Shown: piece after piece, positions 35,113 to 46,723 of the stretch | How positions within the stretch are numbered: position 1 is the first letter of the stretch | Layout of the letters: each line of letters begins with the position of its first letter | Assembly (NCBI GenBank): GCA_021495925.1 | Contig: JAKEKT010000026.1 | Coordinates: 310,001 to 374,000, forward strand | DNA: 64,000 nt | DNA from: Diplodia intermedia | Taxonomy: Eukaryota > Ascomycota > Dothideomycetes > Botryosphaeriales > Botryosphaeriaceae | Direction: 5' to 3' | Position numbers and translations under genes: made by a program | The notes under the pieces: model-generated | The model's input: the letters and a program-made list of their open reading frames with translations, nothing else | Database searches by the model: none | Told to the model about the DNA's origin: nothing

Positions 35113-36305
35113 CTATGCGCGGATGGTCTCGCGAGGCGCGGGCTCCTGCTCATATTCGTACTCAATCTCCCGCTTGGGACCCTTGGAAGGCTTCTTCTTG
35201 CTGGACTTGGGCGTAGGCTCCGGACCGCGTTTCCTCTTCATGTTGGCGAGAGCCTTCTTCAGCTTCTCGGTATCCTCCTCTTCCTCGTCCTCATCACTGC
35301 CCTCCTCACTCTCGTCCTCGTCCTCATCGCTAGCTTCCTCGGACTCATCGTCATCGCCGATCCAGTCCTCCAGGTCGCCCAGATCTTCGTCCTCGGACTC
35401 ACTGCCATCAATGTCGCTGACATATTCAACGTCTCCGACACCCTCTTCATTCTCCATCTCCTCTTCGAGCTCCTCCTCAATACCCTCATCCAGATCTTCG
35501 TCTCTCTCGCCCTCACCGCCGCGCTCCAAGCCCTTGAGCACCTTCTTCCAGACAGCCTCATCGACGTTAAGGGGCTGCTCGCCGTATGCACCGCTCCTCA
35601 AACGCTCGATGAGTTCTCTCTCGATTGCGCGCTCGACCTTGGCGGCGGCGGCAGCCTTACGCTCGCGTGTCTCCTCACGGCGTCGGACCTTCGGGGCAAG
35701 CTTGGGCACGAGGGTCTCGCCAAGGCGTTCCTGCTCCTTGGCCAGCCGTTGCGAGCGGATGCGGACTTGAGTCAGACGAGTGAGACGCTGCTTGTTCTTG
35801 TGCACGAGGTACTTGGGCCAGTAGATCAGGCGCTGGTCGACCTGCTCAAGAGCCTTGGCGTAGTTGGAAGAAAGCTTGATGCGCTCCCACCAGCGGCTCG
35901 GCTGCGGCACGATTAGGATGAGCTCAATTAAAGCGCGAGGTCTGCATTGCGCCCTGATGCACGTACCTGGTGTGACCGTTCAATCGTCTTTATGTAGAGG
36001 TAGAGGGCGCCCGTTTCGGGGTGGGAGCGGATGGTGGCGTAGCGGGAATTTGCGAGCGGGCATGACTGGCGGTTGCAAAGACCGGTGACGTTGTATCTGT
36101 AGCGGCATCGTCAGCAAGGCGCGTCCGCATCGGGGGAGTTGAAGGTGCTTACTCGTTGCGACAGAAATTCTGATTCTTCGTCGGAAGCCTGCAGGCCAGG
36201 TCAGCGAAATTGCGCGCAAAGTTTGAGGTGTGAGGCGGACTTGAGCTTGAAAGAGCAGAACTGCTGGTTGATGACCTGCCACACAATCTCGTCGGAGGCA
36301 GACAT
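35113..36305 (-). CDS. MAK16: Ribosome biogenesis protein MAK16
   Basis: Exons 36241-36305, 36153-36188, 35967-36096 and 35113-35901 give 339 residues. The near-invariant N-terminus is rebuilt over four exons: MSASDEIVWQVINQQFCSFK, then KLPTKNQNFCRNE, then YNVTGLCNRQSCPLANSRYA and LYLYIKTIERSHQPSRWWER, containing the metal-binding Cys residues. The C-terminus is a long Asp/Glu tract followed by a Lys-rich nucleolar-type tail. Mak16 acts with Rpf1 in early 60S subunit assembly. Intron 1 uses a weak donor, GTCCGC; no better GT exists that keeps the conserved segment. Exon 2 is only 36 nt. The gene is divergent from alpha-tubulin. Confidence 0.93.
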
Positions 36306-36662
36306 GGCGGCGACGTTGGCAAGAGGCGCTGCAGTGTTGGAGGTGTTTGGGGCGCTGGCTCTGCGTTGCTGTAATGGACTTTTCGTCGGCGCTTGGAAGC
36401 AAAACGCCGACGCTCGACAGACTGCGTCGCGCCCGCCGCTATTGGCTGGGGCCGGCGACTTCCGCGCTAGTGCCGCATGGGGCATAGCATTGTTTTTCCA
36501 TCTCTGTCGGCTACGACCCTCTCTCCTAAGCCAACCCGCGACGGTCCACACGCTCTGATCAACGCACCGCACGGGGCTTCTTCATTCCGCCTCAATACTC
36601 TCTCGCGCCCCCTCGTACCCCGTCCACAATCCATACACATCCTTCTACACACCACCGCCACC
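36306..36662. promoter_or_regulatory. Divergent promoter MAK16 / alpha-tubulin
   Basis: 357 bp between divergent start codons. The tubulin side is strongly C/T-rich up to the ATG context CACCATG, typical of highly expressed fungal genes. No TATA box was recognised. Confidence 0.5.
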
Positions 36663-38415
36663 ATGAGAGAGGTTATCAGCTTGAACGGTAAGTTTTCGCG
36701 CCCCGCGGACGCGTCCAAAACTTGACCGCCTACCTTCGCGATCCCTGTATACTGATCAAAGCGCGCAAACAGTCGGCCAGGCCGGTTGCCAGATCGCAAA
36801 CTCCTGCTGGGAGGTGAGTCTCCTCGCCTCGAGCCCGAGAGAGGGCGTGTTTTCAGTCGCATCCGCTGACATTTCCCCAACAGCTTTACTGCCTCGAGCA
36901 CGGCATCCAGGTACGCGCTTTTTGCCGCCGCCCCGCAACAACGCCACTGTTCCCGCGCACTTCCGCTGACATTGCAACAGCCCGATGGTTACCTCACCGA
37001 GGAGCGCAAGGCTGCCAACGATGACCACGGCTTCAGCACTTTCTTCTCTGAGACCGGTACGCTGTTCCCCCCCACTCCACGCCACGTGAATATCGTGAGA
37101 GCCCCGCCGCTGATAAATCCACAACAGGCCAGGGCAAGTACGTCCCCCGTACCATCTACGCCGATCTCGAGCCCAATGTCGTCGACGAGGTCCGCACCGG
37201 CACCTACCGCGGCCTGTTCCACCCCGAACACATGATTACCGGCAAGGAGGATGCCTCCAACAACTACGCCCGTGGCCACTACACCGTTGGCAAGGAGCTC
37301 ATTGACCAGGTCCTTGACAAGGTTCGCCGCGTTGCCGACAACTGCGCTGGTCTGCAAGGTTTCCTCGTCTTCCACTCCTTCGGTGGTGGTACCGGTTCCG
37401 GTTTCGGCGCTCTGCTCATGGAGCGTCTGTCCGTCGACTACGGCAAGAAGTGCAAGCTCGAGTTCTGCGTCTACCCGGCTCCCCAGGTCGCCACCTCCGT
37501 TGTTGAGCCCTACAACTCTATTCTCACCACTCACACCACTCTGGAGCACTCCGACTGCTCTTTCATGGTCGACAACGAGGCCATCTACGACATTTGCCGC
37601 CGTAACCTTGGCATTGAGAGGCCCAACTACGAGAACCTGAACCGCCTGATCGCTCAGGGTAAGGCTAACCGTCTGCATGCTTGAAAGATTTCTCCGCTGA
37701 TTGAACAATAGTCGTTTCCTCGATTACTGCCTCGCTCCGCTTCGACGGTTCGCTGAACGTCGATCTCAACGAGTTCCAGACCAACCTGGTCCCGTACCCC
37801 CGTATTCACTTCCCTCTGGTTGCCTATGCTCCCGTCATCAGCGCCGCCAAGGCCGCCCACGAGGCCAACTCTGTGCAGGAGATCACCATGTCCTGCTTCG
37901 AACCCAACAACCAGATGGTCAAGTGCGACCCCCGCAACGGCAAGTACATGGCCACCTGCCTGCTCTACCGCGGAGACGTCGTCCCCAAGGACACCCACCA
38001 GGCCGTCGCCACCCTCAAGACCAAGCGCACCATCCAGTTCGTCGACTGGTGCCCGACTGGTTTCAAGATCGGTATCTGCTACCAGCCCCCGCAAATCGTC
38101 CCCAACGGCGACTTGTCCAAGGTCGACCGCGCTGTGTAAGTTTCTGTCCCACCACCCGCATTTGAACTTTTTGCTGACCGTCGTAGGTGCATGCTTTCCA
38201 ACACCACCGCCATCGCCGAGGCTTGGTCGGCTCTGTCGCACAAGTTCGACCTCATGTACTCGAAGCGTGCCTTCGTTCACTGGTATGTCGGTGAGGGTAT
38301 GGAGGAAGGTGAGTTCAGCGAGGCCCGCGAGGACCTGGCTGCTCTTGAGAGGGATTACGAGGAGGTTGCCGCCGACTCGCTCGGCGAGGAGGAGGGTCTT
38401 GAGGCTGAGTACTAG
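36663..38415 (+). CDS. Alpha-tubulin
   Basis: Seven exons: 36663-36687, 36773-36813, 36884-36910, 36981-37056, 37128-37658, 37712-38135 and 38187-38415, giving 450 residues. It starts MREVISLNVGQAGCQIANSC and contains the tubulin signature GGGTGSG, the alpha-specific EEGEFSEAREDLAALERDYE, and the terminal EAEY with a C-terminal Tyr. The alpha-type GTPase-activating Glu lies in the KFDLMYSKRAFVHWYVGEGM region and its surroundings. Residue 40, the acetylated Lys of many eukaryotes, is Arg here with Lys at 41 (TEERKAANDD), as in other fungi. Tiny 5' exons and codon bias suit a highly expressed gene. The product forms the alpha/beta heterodimer of microtubules. Confidence 0.97.
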
Positions 38416-38537
38416 TTGGAGTATGTCTCATGTCTAAGAAGGGGTTAGGGGCCTAAGTGAGCACTTTGGGAAGCTTATAGGCCTAGAATTATGTTCTTTG
38501 CCTGCTCGGGAGTGTGTTTTTCGTGTTACTTGCTTTT

Positions 38538-38543
38538 AATAAA
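38538..38543 (+). terminator. Polyadenylation signal AATAAA of alpha-tubulin
   Basis: AATAAA lies 122 nt after the stop codon, in an A/T-rich 3' flank. It is the best polyadenylation-signal candidate for this transcript. Confidence 0.5.
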
Positions 38544-39493
38544 ATGGGAACCTCTGCAATTTCGCTCCATGCCTAGCACATCAAGCGAGGAGTAAAGTTT
38601 TAGTTGAATGAGAGATTGTCTGCAAATTTGTCGCGGAGGTATCATCACTCCATCACACTATGAGCTTGTGCCATGATATCGCCTAGCCATTAGGGCGCCG
38701 TAGCACTTTCGGAAAACAACTATTCTGCGGGAGGCTGGGTAATCGACGAGACATAGATATGCGAAAGATAACGCGGCGACCCCATTGCAGCGATCACCTC
38801 AGCTCATCAGGAGTGGAGGATGCGCGCACTTGTGCGAGAACACGTACAATGTCGTAGGGCAGCGCGTGACCTTGCCTGCCTTCTCCCGGCCTATTTAATC
38901 ACGATGCAGTATCATATTAATTACAGACACGGTAATTCCAAGATGCCTTCACGTATGTACGTCTCCCCTTTTACTCTTTTGCGTGAGCGCGCGCGGGCAA
39001 AGCGCATTTTCTTCCGAGAAATATCCAGAGTTCCCATGATTTGACCCTTGCAAACAGGTTTGTTGAACTATGCAGGGAAAATGGACGACGGACCGGGCCG
39101 AACGATGGATGGAACCGGTGGGCCCCCACACAGCCCTCTCCACCTGGAACCAAAGCCACGGCGTCCAACCCAGCTGGGCGCCGAACCGAACATCGCGTTG
39201 CGCGGTTGGGAGGGTTGGCCAACCGCGGCGCGAATGCACGTGAGTCCGTTTCGAGAACGAACGCCCCGATCCCGGCAGCTGCACGAGATAGGGGAAGAAG
39301 AGGATATTGGTCTGGACGAATGCGTTGTTCCCAGCAAATGACTTCCGATTTGCCCCTTTTTCTCGGGGGGGAAGGCGCGCGGGCGTCAGCGCGACGTTCA
39401 TCGTGCAGCATGCTCGCGGCGAACCGGCAGCCCGCGCGCACGTTCTCGAACCCTGAGAGAAAAACGCTCGGACGGGCCCCCCGAATCAATCAA
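38544..39493. other. Convergent intergenic region alpha-tubulin / CTF4
   Basis: 3' flanks of two convergent genes. Open frames near 39041-39489 on both strands are coding shadows without motifs. No RNA gene was recognised. Confidence 0.45.
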
Positions 39494-42300
39494 TCAATCA
39501 TCCTCGGCATCCAACCCGACCAGCCTCCTCTCCGCCAACTCCTCAATCTTACCCCTCAGCACATCCCGCCCGAACCTGCTCGCGATCTTCGCCGCCGCAT
39601 CCAGCATCTTGCCCGAGCGATCGTGCATCAGCCCCACGATCTCGAGCGCCTTCATCCCACGCTCCTCGCCCTCGCGACATTCGGCCGCCAGCAACTGTAG
39701 CAGCACCTTGTTGATGTCGAGTTCGCGACGCGCCAACGCCTGCTTCTGCACCGCTGTTGCGTGCGTTGCGGCGACGAGGTCGTCGAACAGCGAGAGTTGC
39801 AGCGAGTTTCGGACAAATTGCTCTTCCAATGTTTGAGTCTCGGTAAATCCGGAGGATTCGTCCTCATCTTCATCCATGGCATCGGGGCTGGTGTGGCGGC
39901 GAGGAGGTCTGGGCGCGTAAAGCGGGATTTGGAACTCGAAATCAGTGAGCAAGGGTCGTGGAAAGTAGGGATATTTATCGCCTCCTTTGAGGATAATGCA
40001 GTGAAAGCGCTCGTTGGCAACAGCCACGGGCCAATATGTTTCCTCTTTGCGGCCGGAAGCGAGTCGGGAGAGAAGTTTAGTGTCAAGCAGGGGCACCCAG
40101 CGCGCCTGCGAAGGCGTACGCCAATGCTGGAGAACCAAGAGTGTACCAGTTGTATCATAGATGCATGGATCCTGGAGGGAAAAGGTATTAGCTCGACGCA
40201 CATACTAGACGGGGAACAGCGGGATTGTATCTTACGCCTTGATCAGAGAAGAAGACGCTCTGCAATTCAGCACCCTCACCTAGTGCAACGATATCCTCGC
40301 TTTGACAGATCTCGTCGCGCTTCACATTCTCGATTGTGTACAAAAGGCGTGTGGTGCCGTCACCGCCGACAGGACCGTTGCCGACAGTCATCACATAGTC
40401 CCGCCAGCTCGCACAGGTCACGGTGGGAGACGACTTTTGCCGGTAGACACGAAATGGCACACCGAAAAGGCTGTATATGCGGACGTAGTCGGTAGACGTC
40501 AACACCACAACATACGACTCACTGAGCGAGATGGCAGTAATTTTTTCCCCCGGAGGCAATTCTGTCCTCCAATCGGTTCGTGTGGTCCAGGTTTCGTGCG
40601 GTCGGTAGTAGACCATAGCGGGATGGTCCTTTGATGGTTGACAGGAGAAGAGAGTGCCATTGTCGTTCAAACATGCCTTGTCGTACAGGAACGGGTCGGT
40701 GAAATGGAAGTCACGGTGGGTCTCGCGGTCATAAAACTCGACGGTAACCGTGTGGTGTGTCTCCTGGTCTACAGTCCAGACAAACCCAGTGAAGTTGAGA
40801 GCAAGGTAGCGTCTGTTTCCGCGCCAGGGTGTACTACCCGGCTGAAAAGCTGCGTGCGTTCGTATTTGTAAACCGCCTTTGCTTCGCTTTCCGCTTGGAA
40901 GGTCGAGGTTGTCGATTACTCGTCCACGCTTGCCATGGCCGTTGACTTCTTCAGCATAGCCAGCTCCATCGTCATCCTCAATGAAGCCGTCCGCATCGGA
41001 CATTCCATCGTCCCCTAGGATTTCATCTAACGAATCTGGTGTACCTCGTCGAGCAGAGCGTGCATCTTTGGAGCCACTGATTGGCACGCGCCGGGAATTT
41101 CCAGTGGTCTCTGCCAGAGGGTCGTGAATGAATGGAGCCGCCTGCAAGTCTTTACCCAAAACCAGGGCGTACTCAGTCGGCACAAAATCATTGTGGATGA
41201 AGAGTTCGCCATCGTTGTTAGTGTATGACAGAATATTTTCGACAGGATGCCACGCCATGGCAAGAATTGTAGCTCGCACATCATCATAGACTTTGACGAC
41301 GCGCTGACTCTTCGTGTCCCAGATTGCAAGCTTACGGTCGTGACCAGTCGTTGCGAGAAGCCCGCCGTTCGGGGACCATGCTGCCGCCGTGATATCGCCT
41401 GTATGGCCGGATTTAAACGCCCTTTGACGTTCCCAGTCACTTCTCGAAATCACCTGGATATCTAGACTGCAATCAACACACATCGTTCACGAGATGGCCG
41501 TCATCCTTACCTCGAGTAGGAGTGGCTGCTGCGAAAGCTCGTCCATCCGGGTGCCAAAGCACCTTTGAACTTGCCTCGGCATCAGTCTCCATGGATCTTA
41601 TCAGACCGTCAACCTTCTTCACCAGGCTCGGCTCTTCGGAGCTGAGCGAGTATATGTAGACTTGGCCGTCGGAGCAGGAGGCGGCCAGGAGGGATCCGCT
41701 AGCGTCGAAGGATACGTGCTTAACGGGGCGTGGTTGTTCCCTGAGATGAATGACCCGGGTCATATCCTTCGTATTGACAACCTTGACCACCAGCTCACTT
41801 CGCAATGTCAGCCTCGATGTTGATCCATATCCCGCAGACGTCTTACTCGCTGGCTACCGCTGCCCAATTGCCGTCGGGGGACAGCGCGATATCGCGCACT
41901 GGCAGTGTGGATCGGACAAGGACTTCTTCGAGCACATTCGTTTCAAGCGAGTATTTGCAGACAGTGCCATCTTCGGAACCGGTGACGAAGAAGTCGTTCT
42001 TTTGTGGGCGTCAGCGCTTGGTCATTACTCGCGGAAGGGACCAGCTTACAGCAGCAGCCACAGCCGTGTTTGAGTCCTGAGCATTGTCGATATTGGTGGG
42101 TTCTTCAACAGAGCCTGTCTGAAAGACGCGGATGGCATTGTTGAGTCCGACGGTGATCAACTTTCGTCCGTTCGGCGTGTAGCTCAAGAAAGTGGGGCCT
42201 GGAGGGTCTGGAGATGCATAGTCAGATAATTGCTCTCCTTGAATCGAAGCCAAAAGCACTTACGGGCGGGGAGCCCCCTCAGTCGCTGGTTGCCGGCCAT
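39494..42300 (-). CDS. CTF4: Replisome hub protein CTF4/Mcl1/AND-1 (WD40 + SepB domain)
   Basis: Six exons: 42264-42300, 42050-42207, 41847-41998, 41511-41797, 40236-41461 and 39494-40171, giving 845 residues. The N-terminal WD40 propeller starts PAHPPGPTFLSYTPNGRKL and includes FVTGSEDGTVCKYSLETN, VSFDASGSLLAASCSDG and TGDITAAAWSPNGGLLATTG. An acidic linker follows. The SepB/Mcl1 middle propeller shows RYLALNFTGFVWTVDQETHH, PPGEKITAISLSESYVVVLT and YSLFGVPFRVYRQ. The C-terminal helical bundle ends near LVGLDAEDD. No HMG box is present, as in other fungi. Ctf4 trimers couple the CMG helicase to DNA polymerase alpha and other clients. It shares a divergent promoter with HUS1. Confidence 0.94.
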
Positions 42301-42605
42301 GGTGTGAATGTTGGACGCTGAGAACGATGCGAGCGGCAGTTCGGAGAACGCGTTCTCGGCGCGCGACGCGTTGCGCGTTAAATTACCGCCATTCCTCTTT
42401 TGGCAAGCCTTCCGCACCCGCGTCATTCAGGTCCCACCGACTTGTCCATCTTCTCCACGCCACATTCTCTACGGAGTCCATTTCGAGCTGCAATGGGGAT
42501 GTCTGAGCATTTTCTGCAGCTTCGTGGTCTCGCTTCCTTTTATTGAGTCCCTTGCGGCAACAAAGCCGGTCGCGCTGCACCACGCCAATAACAGCACCTG
42601 CCAAA
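42301..42605. promoter_or_regulatory. Divergent CTF4/HUS1 promoter with two ACGCGT boxes
   Basis: 305 bp between divergent start codons. ACGCGT occurs at 42348-42353 (inside the palindrome GAGAACGCGTTCTC) and at 42366-42371, spaced 18 bp start to start and 48-72 bp from the CTF4 ATG. Both flanking genes act in S phase, so MBF-type control of both is likely. Confidence 0.6.
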
Positions 42606-43914
42606 ATGCGCTTCAAGGCCTCCATTCAGCATGTCAATACCTTCGCGAGTATGTCACGCGCCAGTGAACGCGTTCGCTTCTGCTGATCAATCTTAGAGCT
42701 GGCTGCTTCCCTTGCTTCGCTTGGGCCTGTGGCGTGGGTCCGGCTAAATGAGGACGAAGTACGATTCACCATCATACCTGAGCAGGGTACTCAAGTCTGG
42801 GCGTAAGTACAAGCTCGGGTGAAGTCAAGGAGTAACTAACGAGTGCTCAGTGTGCTCGCAATCGTGAGTAGCCATCGAGAAGAAACGACGTGAAGCACGA
42901 CGATCGGCTGAGACGTTTAAACAGGATTCTATCTTTGACGAGGACTACAATATTCAGTCCGCCGCTAACAATGTCATCAATCTCGAAGTGCCACTTGCAC
43001 CTCTGCAGCGTGCTCTCAAGTCTGCCTTGACCGCCACTTCTGCCTCAATTCGCTTAACGAAGAAGGATAACACCCCTGTGCTGTCTTTGACCATAGTCAC
43101 CAATCCTCTTGGGAGCAGCACGCACGGCGCATTTGGCTCAGGTGGCCCGAGCGAAACCTATGGCTTTGGTGAAGCCTCACTCGAGACACAGGATACCAGA
43201 GAGCGCGAGACCATTGTCACTCAGGATGTTCCGGTGCGAGTATTGAACCCTAACAATGTCGAAGGTATTCATGAGCCACGCTGTAGAGAGCCGGACGTGC
43301 ACATTCTCTTGCCGTCTCTTCTGCAACTGAAAAGCATTTCCGACCGATTCACTAGATTGGCTTTGGCGGCAAAGGCCAACGGCACAGGCGGCGGTGGGGC
43401 CGGTCCTCGCCTGGAGATGGCCGCAAACATGCATGGTTGCCTAAAGCTGAGCATCCGAACGGACGCGATGAACATATCTAGTGTCTGGACAGGGCTGTCA
43501 AACCCAGAGCTTGATCCATCTCATGTCGAAGGCGGCGTAGAGGGCATCAGGCAACACCCCAGCACCAAAATGAAGGAGCTGGGAAGCGCGGACGGGCGCA
43601 GCGAAGAGGGCTGGGCAACTGTGCGCATCGATGGCAAAGACTGGAGCAAGGTTATGTCAGTGGGCAGGTTGTGCGGCAAAGTTATTGCCTGTGAGACCTT
43701 GCAATCTATGCCCCTCGCCGCGGATCGCAGATTACTGACCAGTAACACTAGGTTTCTCTGACGAGCATGCTCTTATCCTCTACGTCTATCTGCCCAATGA
43801 CGAAGACGGCCGGGAGGATTCGGTTTTAACTGTAGGTTCCCCGTGTTTTTCTCGGACGGGGCATCGCCATTCGCTAACAGGATGTAGTACTACGTGAGTT
43901 CGTATAGTCAGTGA
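42606..43914 (+). CDS. HUS1: DNA damage checkpoint clamp subunit HUS1
   Basis: Six exons: 42606-42648, 42697-42802, 42851-42863, 42925-43690, 43752-43831 and 43888-43914, giving 344 residues. MRFKASIQHVNTFAKLAASL opens the PCNA-like fold, and VAWVRLNEDEVRFTIIPEQG and EVPLAPLQRALKSAL follow. The second half has DVHILLPSLLQLKSISDRF and ends with FSDEHALILYVYLPNDE and SVLTYYVSSYSQ, which corresponds to the human end VSLQYFIPALS. Hus1 forms the 9-1-1 checkpoint clamp with Rad9 and Rad1. Exon 3 is only 13 nt (coding VLAI), forced by GTAAGT/CAG and GTGAGT/CAG signals on both sides. The last acceptor (GTAG|TACTAC) was chosen over CAG six bases before because it restores the family C-terminus. Confidence 0.88.
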
Positions 43915-46717
43915 ATGCAAGAGGGGTCAGCTGGTGTCTAAAGCTTTGGCTCCTCATGCGGCCTATTGGAAGGGGTTCCTTGGTCGCGCTCCATAAAAAG
44001 ACACGAATCGGACAATATTGCTCCCTGTTTGTCATACGTAGCTGGCGACGCCACCACGCGCCACGATGCCTGAATGTATACCAGGATTCCCCACAGCAAT
44101 CAGGATTCGGACTACCTGCCGAGTAAAGGCTCACTCCGGAAAGCATCACGAGACAGCGGAAGCAAATCCTTGTATGGTGGATTGGAGTGATGGAACAATT
44201 GTCGGTGCAGCCACACGAAGTCTTGAAGCATGCGGGCAGATGTTCCAATGTTCCATGAACCGCATCTATCAAGGCAGAATTCGCCGGGCTGGGCAGGGTT
44301 TTTCAGGTTCAGGCGTACAGGAGAGCTTTTTTCGAGGCACGAGGCTATGCACATCGCGGCGAGTCGCAGGCAAATGGCCCCTGGATTATAAGGCAACGCC
44401 CGCTGAGGTGGGCTTTCTTTTGCGGACGGCCTCGGACTTCCGACCCATGGCCTTGCAGGCTGGCCGGCGAGGAATACTGCACAGCCTTCGGGTGGCCTTG
44501 TAAGATCCTCGACGCCACAGCCGTGCGGCCGTGTCCGCGGGCCAACGTTTGAGGGGCTAATGGAGGATGAAGAGGCCGGGTGATACGGACCGAACCGCCA
44601 CATCCTGTTGGCCCTTGCGAGGGACAAGTAAGGTGTTGAGATTGAAGGATGGTGTGGCACGATCGACAATGTATGCCACAGGAGTTCCTGCAGCGGAAGC
44701 GGTGGCGCCCTGCACGAAACGGAGATGCCGTGGGGCGACGACGAATTCGCATGGGCAAAAAGGTTGGTGCAAGATTTTGCTTTGTTCGAAGCGCATGCTT
44801 CTCCTTGTGCCAGGACGCGCAATGGCCGGCCGGTTCGTTCCTGCAGCTTGCGCCACCGCGGACCACAGTGGCGGCGCAAGTGTTGTACCGCGTCGTGCTA
44901 TCGTCGTGTCGACCAGCAGAAGACCAGCCCCGCGCAGCACCCTCGCATGCGTCAGACACGTTGCGGCCGGTGCTGATGGCAAGTCGCAGCATCTCCCGAA
45001 GCAGCAATTGGGTCTCGCAAAACGACTGGCTTGAATTCACCATGAATCATTCCTCGGATAGCCGTCATTCCGACGCTTGGAAACCCGCCGGGCTGGCTCG
45101 GGACTGGAGTTGAACGGCGCTGCATGCACGCTATCGAGTCGGCCGTCATGCAGCTCCGCGCCCAGACGGGGATCAATAATGCACCAAGAATATTGACATC
45201 GGGGTGCGCAGGCTTGCATCATCAGGCTTGACAAAGCACGCAGGAAGGCTGGGGCCTGGATCGGGTCTTGGAGGACGCGGAGGCTTCAGAGTCAGCGGCA
45301 CGCAGGTCTGCGCAGCGCCCGCAGCAGCGCGCCGGAGGATTATCCTCTGAGTTGATGACTCGCCGGACAGCCGCCTCAGCCCTACACAGCATGGGGCTTA
45401 TTTTTAGCAGTCGATCTCGCGTCATCCTCCCCCGACGGGCCTTGAAACGACCCAGCACGGCGGCCTTTCCGTCGCTCAACCCCCGCCGTCGGGACTGCAG
45501 GAACGCGCGACGAGGACCGCAGCGATGGACGGGCGGCCGCGCAACCTCGTGAAGATCTGCAGCCCTAGCCAGCTGCTGGGTCGCGGGCGGCGTGCGGCGT
45601 GCGGCGTGCGCGGGCGAAGGGGTGCGGCAGTCGCGAGAATGCGCGGTGGCACTGCAGCTGTCGAACTGCTCGATGCCGTCGTCGAGCCGCGACGGGACGC
45701 AGCCAAGTTCGACACCATCTCAGAGCTATCTTGGGCGACGGGCGCCAGTGGTCGGCGGTCGGCGGTGGGGGCTGACGGTGCGAACGGCGGCCTCTCTGCC
45801 TGCCTCAGGCCTGAAACAGAAACAGAAGACGACCAAAACGCCCCGGCTGCAGGGCCGTGACCGCGCGACGATAAGGTGCTGACGGCCGGTGCTGCTGGGC
45901 GCGTGCGCTTGCCGGGTCATTTGCCATTATTTTCAGCAACGTGCTTCCTGTATGACTGTGTCTGAGAAGACGCGATTCCCCCAAGCAGAAACCGCACCCA
46001 CGCTTGCCCGCTCGCAGAAGCACACGGCGACCGGCGGCGACCAAAGCGGGGGGGCGCACATACTGCCTTGGGCCGCCCAGCGCCGGCGAGCTATTCTCTC
46101 GCCCACACCGAGGCGCGTGGGGGATCATGCGGCTGGCTGATGCAGCAACGCCGCACGGGCTGAGATGCGGTGGCAGACAACCCGGCCGCGCATCGTCGCG
46201 CGGGTTCCGCGCCTGAGCGACGACGTGCTGTACCTGCTTCTGCCCTCCCTCTCAATACGCGTACCACGCCCGTCCCCGACACCCCGGAACGCACGCCTCG
46301 CCTCTTTCGTGCACCCCTCTTCCGTCAGCCGCGGCGTCCGATAGCGCACCCCCGGCATGGATGCACAGTCCGACCACTGGCGGACCGTTGTGAGCGCGCT
46401 CGCCGCCGCGCCTTGACAGCGGCTGTGGCTTCGTCCCGGATCAGCTAGAGGTGGTGGCTATGTGTGTACCTTAATTCAGACCCCTCCGATAGGCAGCCAG
46501 GCTGGGTGCAGGGGCCGGATACCGCTGGGGCCACGGGTTTGCGCCCCCCCTTGTGTCTGGCCGGCCTGTGCCGTCACTGGCACTCGTGCCGGCGGGCTCT
46601 CTTTCGAGAATATGCTTGCTGCTGCTTTTCGAGTGTGTCGGAGGTGCCATCTGGTAGGTGGGATGCCCTGCTGCGCACTGCCGGTGGTGCCTGAGTGCGC
46701 CGTAGGCAGACCTGAGT
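43915..46717. other. Gene-poor GC-rich region upstream of the GRGGYN locus
   Basis: 2.8 kb with no recognisable gene. Open frames on both strands (for example 44112-44879 and 44345-45043 minus) overlap heavily and have random, Arg/Ser/Pro-rich composition. A 7-bp repeat GCGGCGT occurs about three times near 45592-45615. CCCCT stress-type elements occur near 46314 and 46487, and TTCGAGAA near 46602. Most likely it is a long upstream regulatory region for the transcript-like unit at 46.7-48.2 kb. Confidence 0.4.
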
Positions 46718-46723
46718 TATAAG
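46718..46723 (+). promoter_or_regulatory. TATA-like box of the GRGGYN locus
   Basis: TATAAG on the plus strand, followed from about 46750 by a long C/T-rich, G-poor tract typical of a fungal 5' leader. It lies about 376 nt before the first MGRGGYN mini-ORF. Confidence 0.4.

Noticed and set aside
36663..38415. Beta-tubulin identity
   Set aside because: The EEGEFSEAREDLAALE segment and the terminal EAEY are those of alpha-tubulin.
39041..39700. Plus-strand 219-residue frame
   Set aside because: It runs across the 3' end of CTF4 in antisense and shows no family signature.
44112..45043. Overlapping minus-strand frames of 232-255 residues
   Set aside because: Random Arg/Ser/Pro composition, competing frames of equal quality on both strands, no splice logic.
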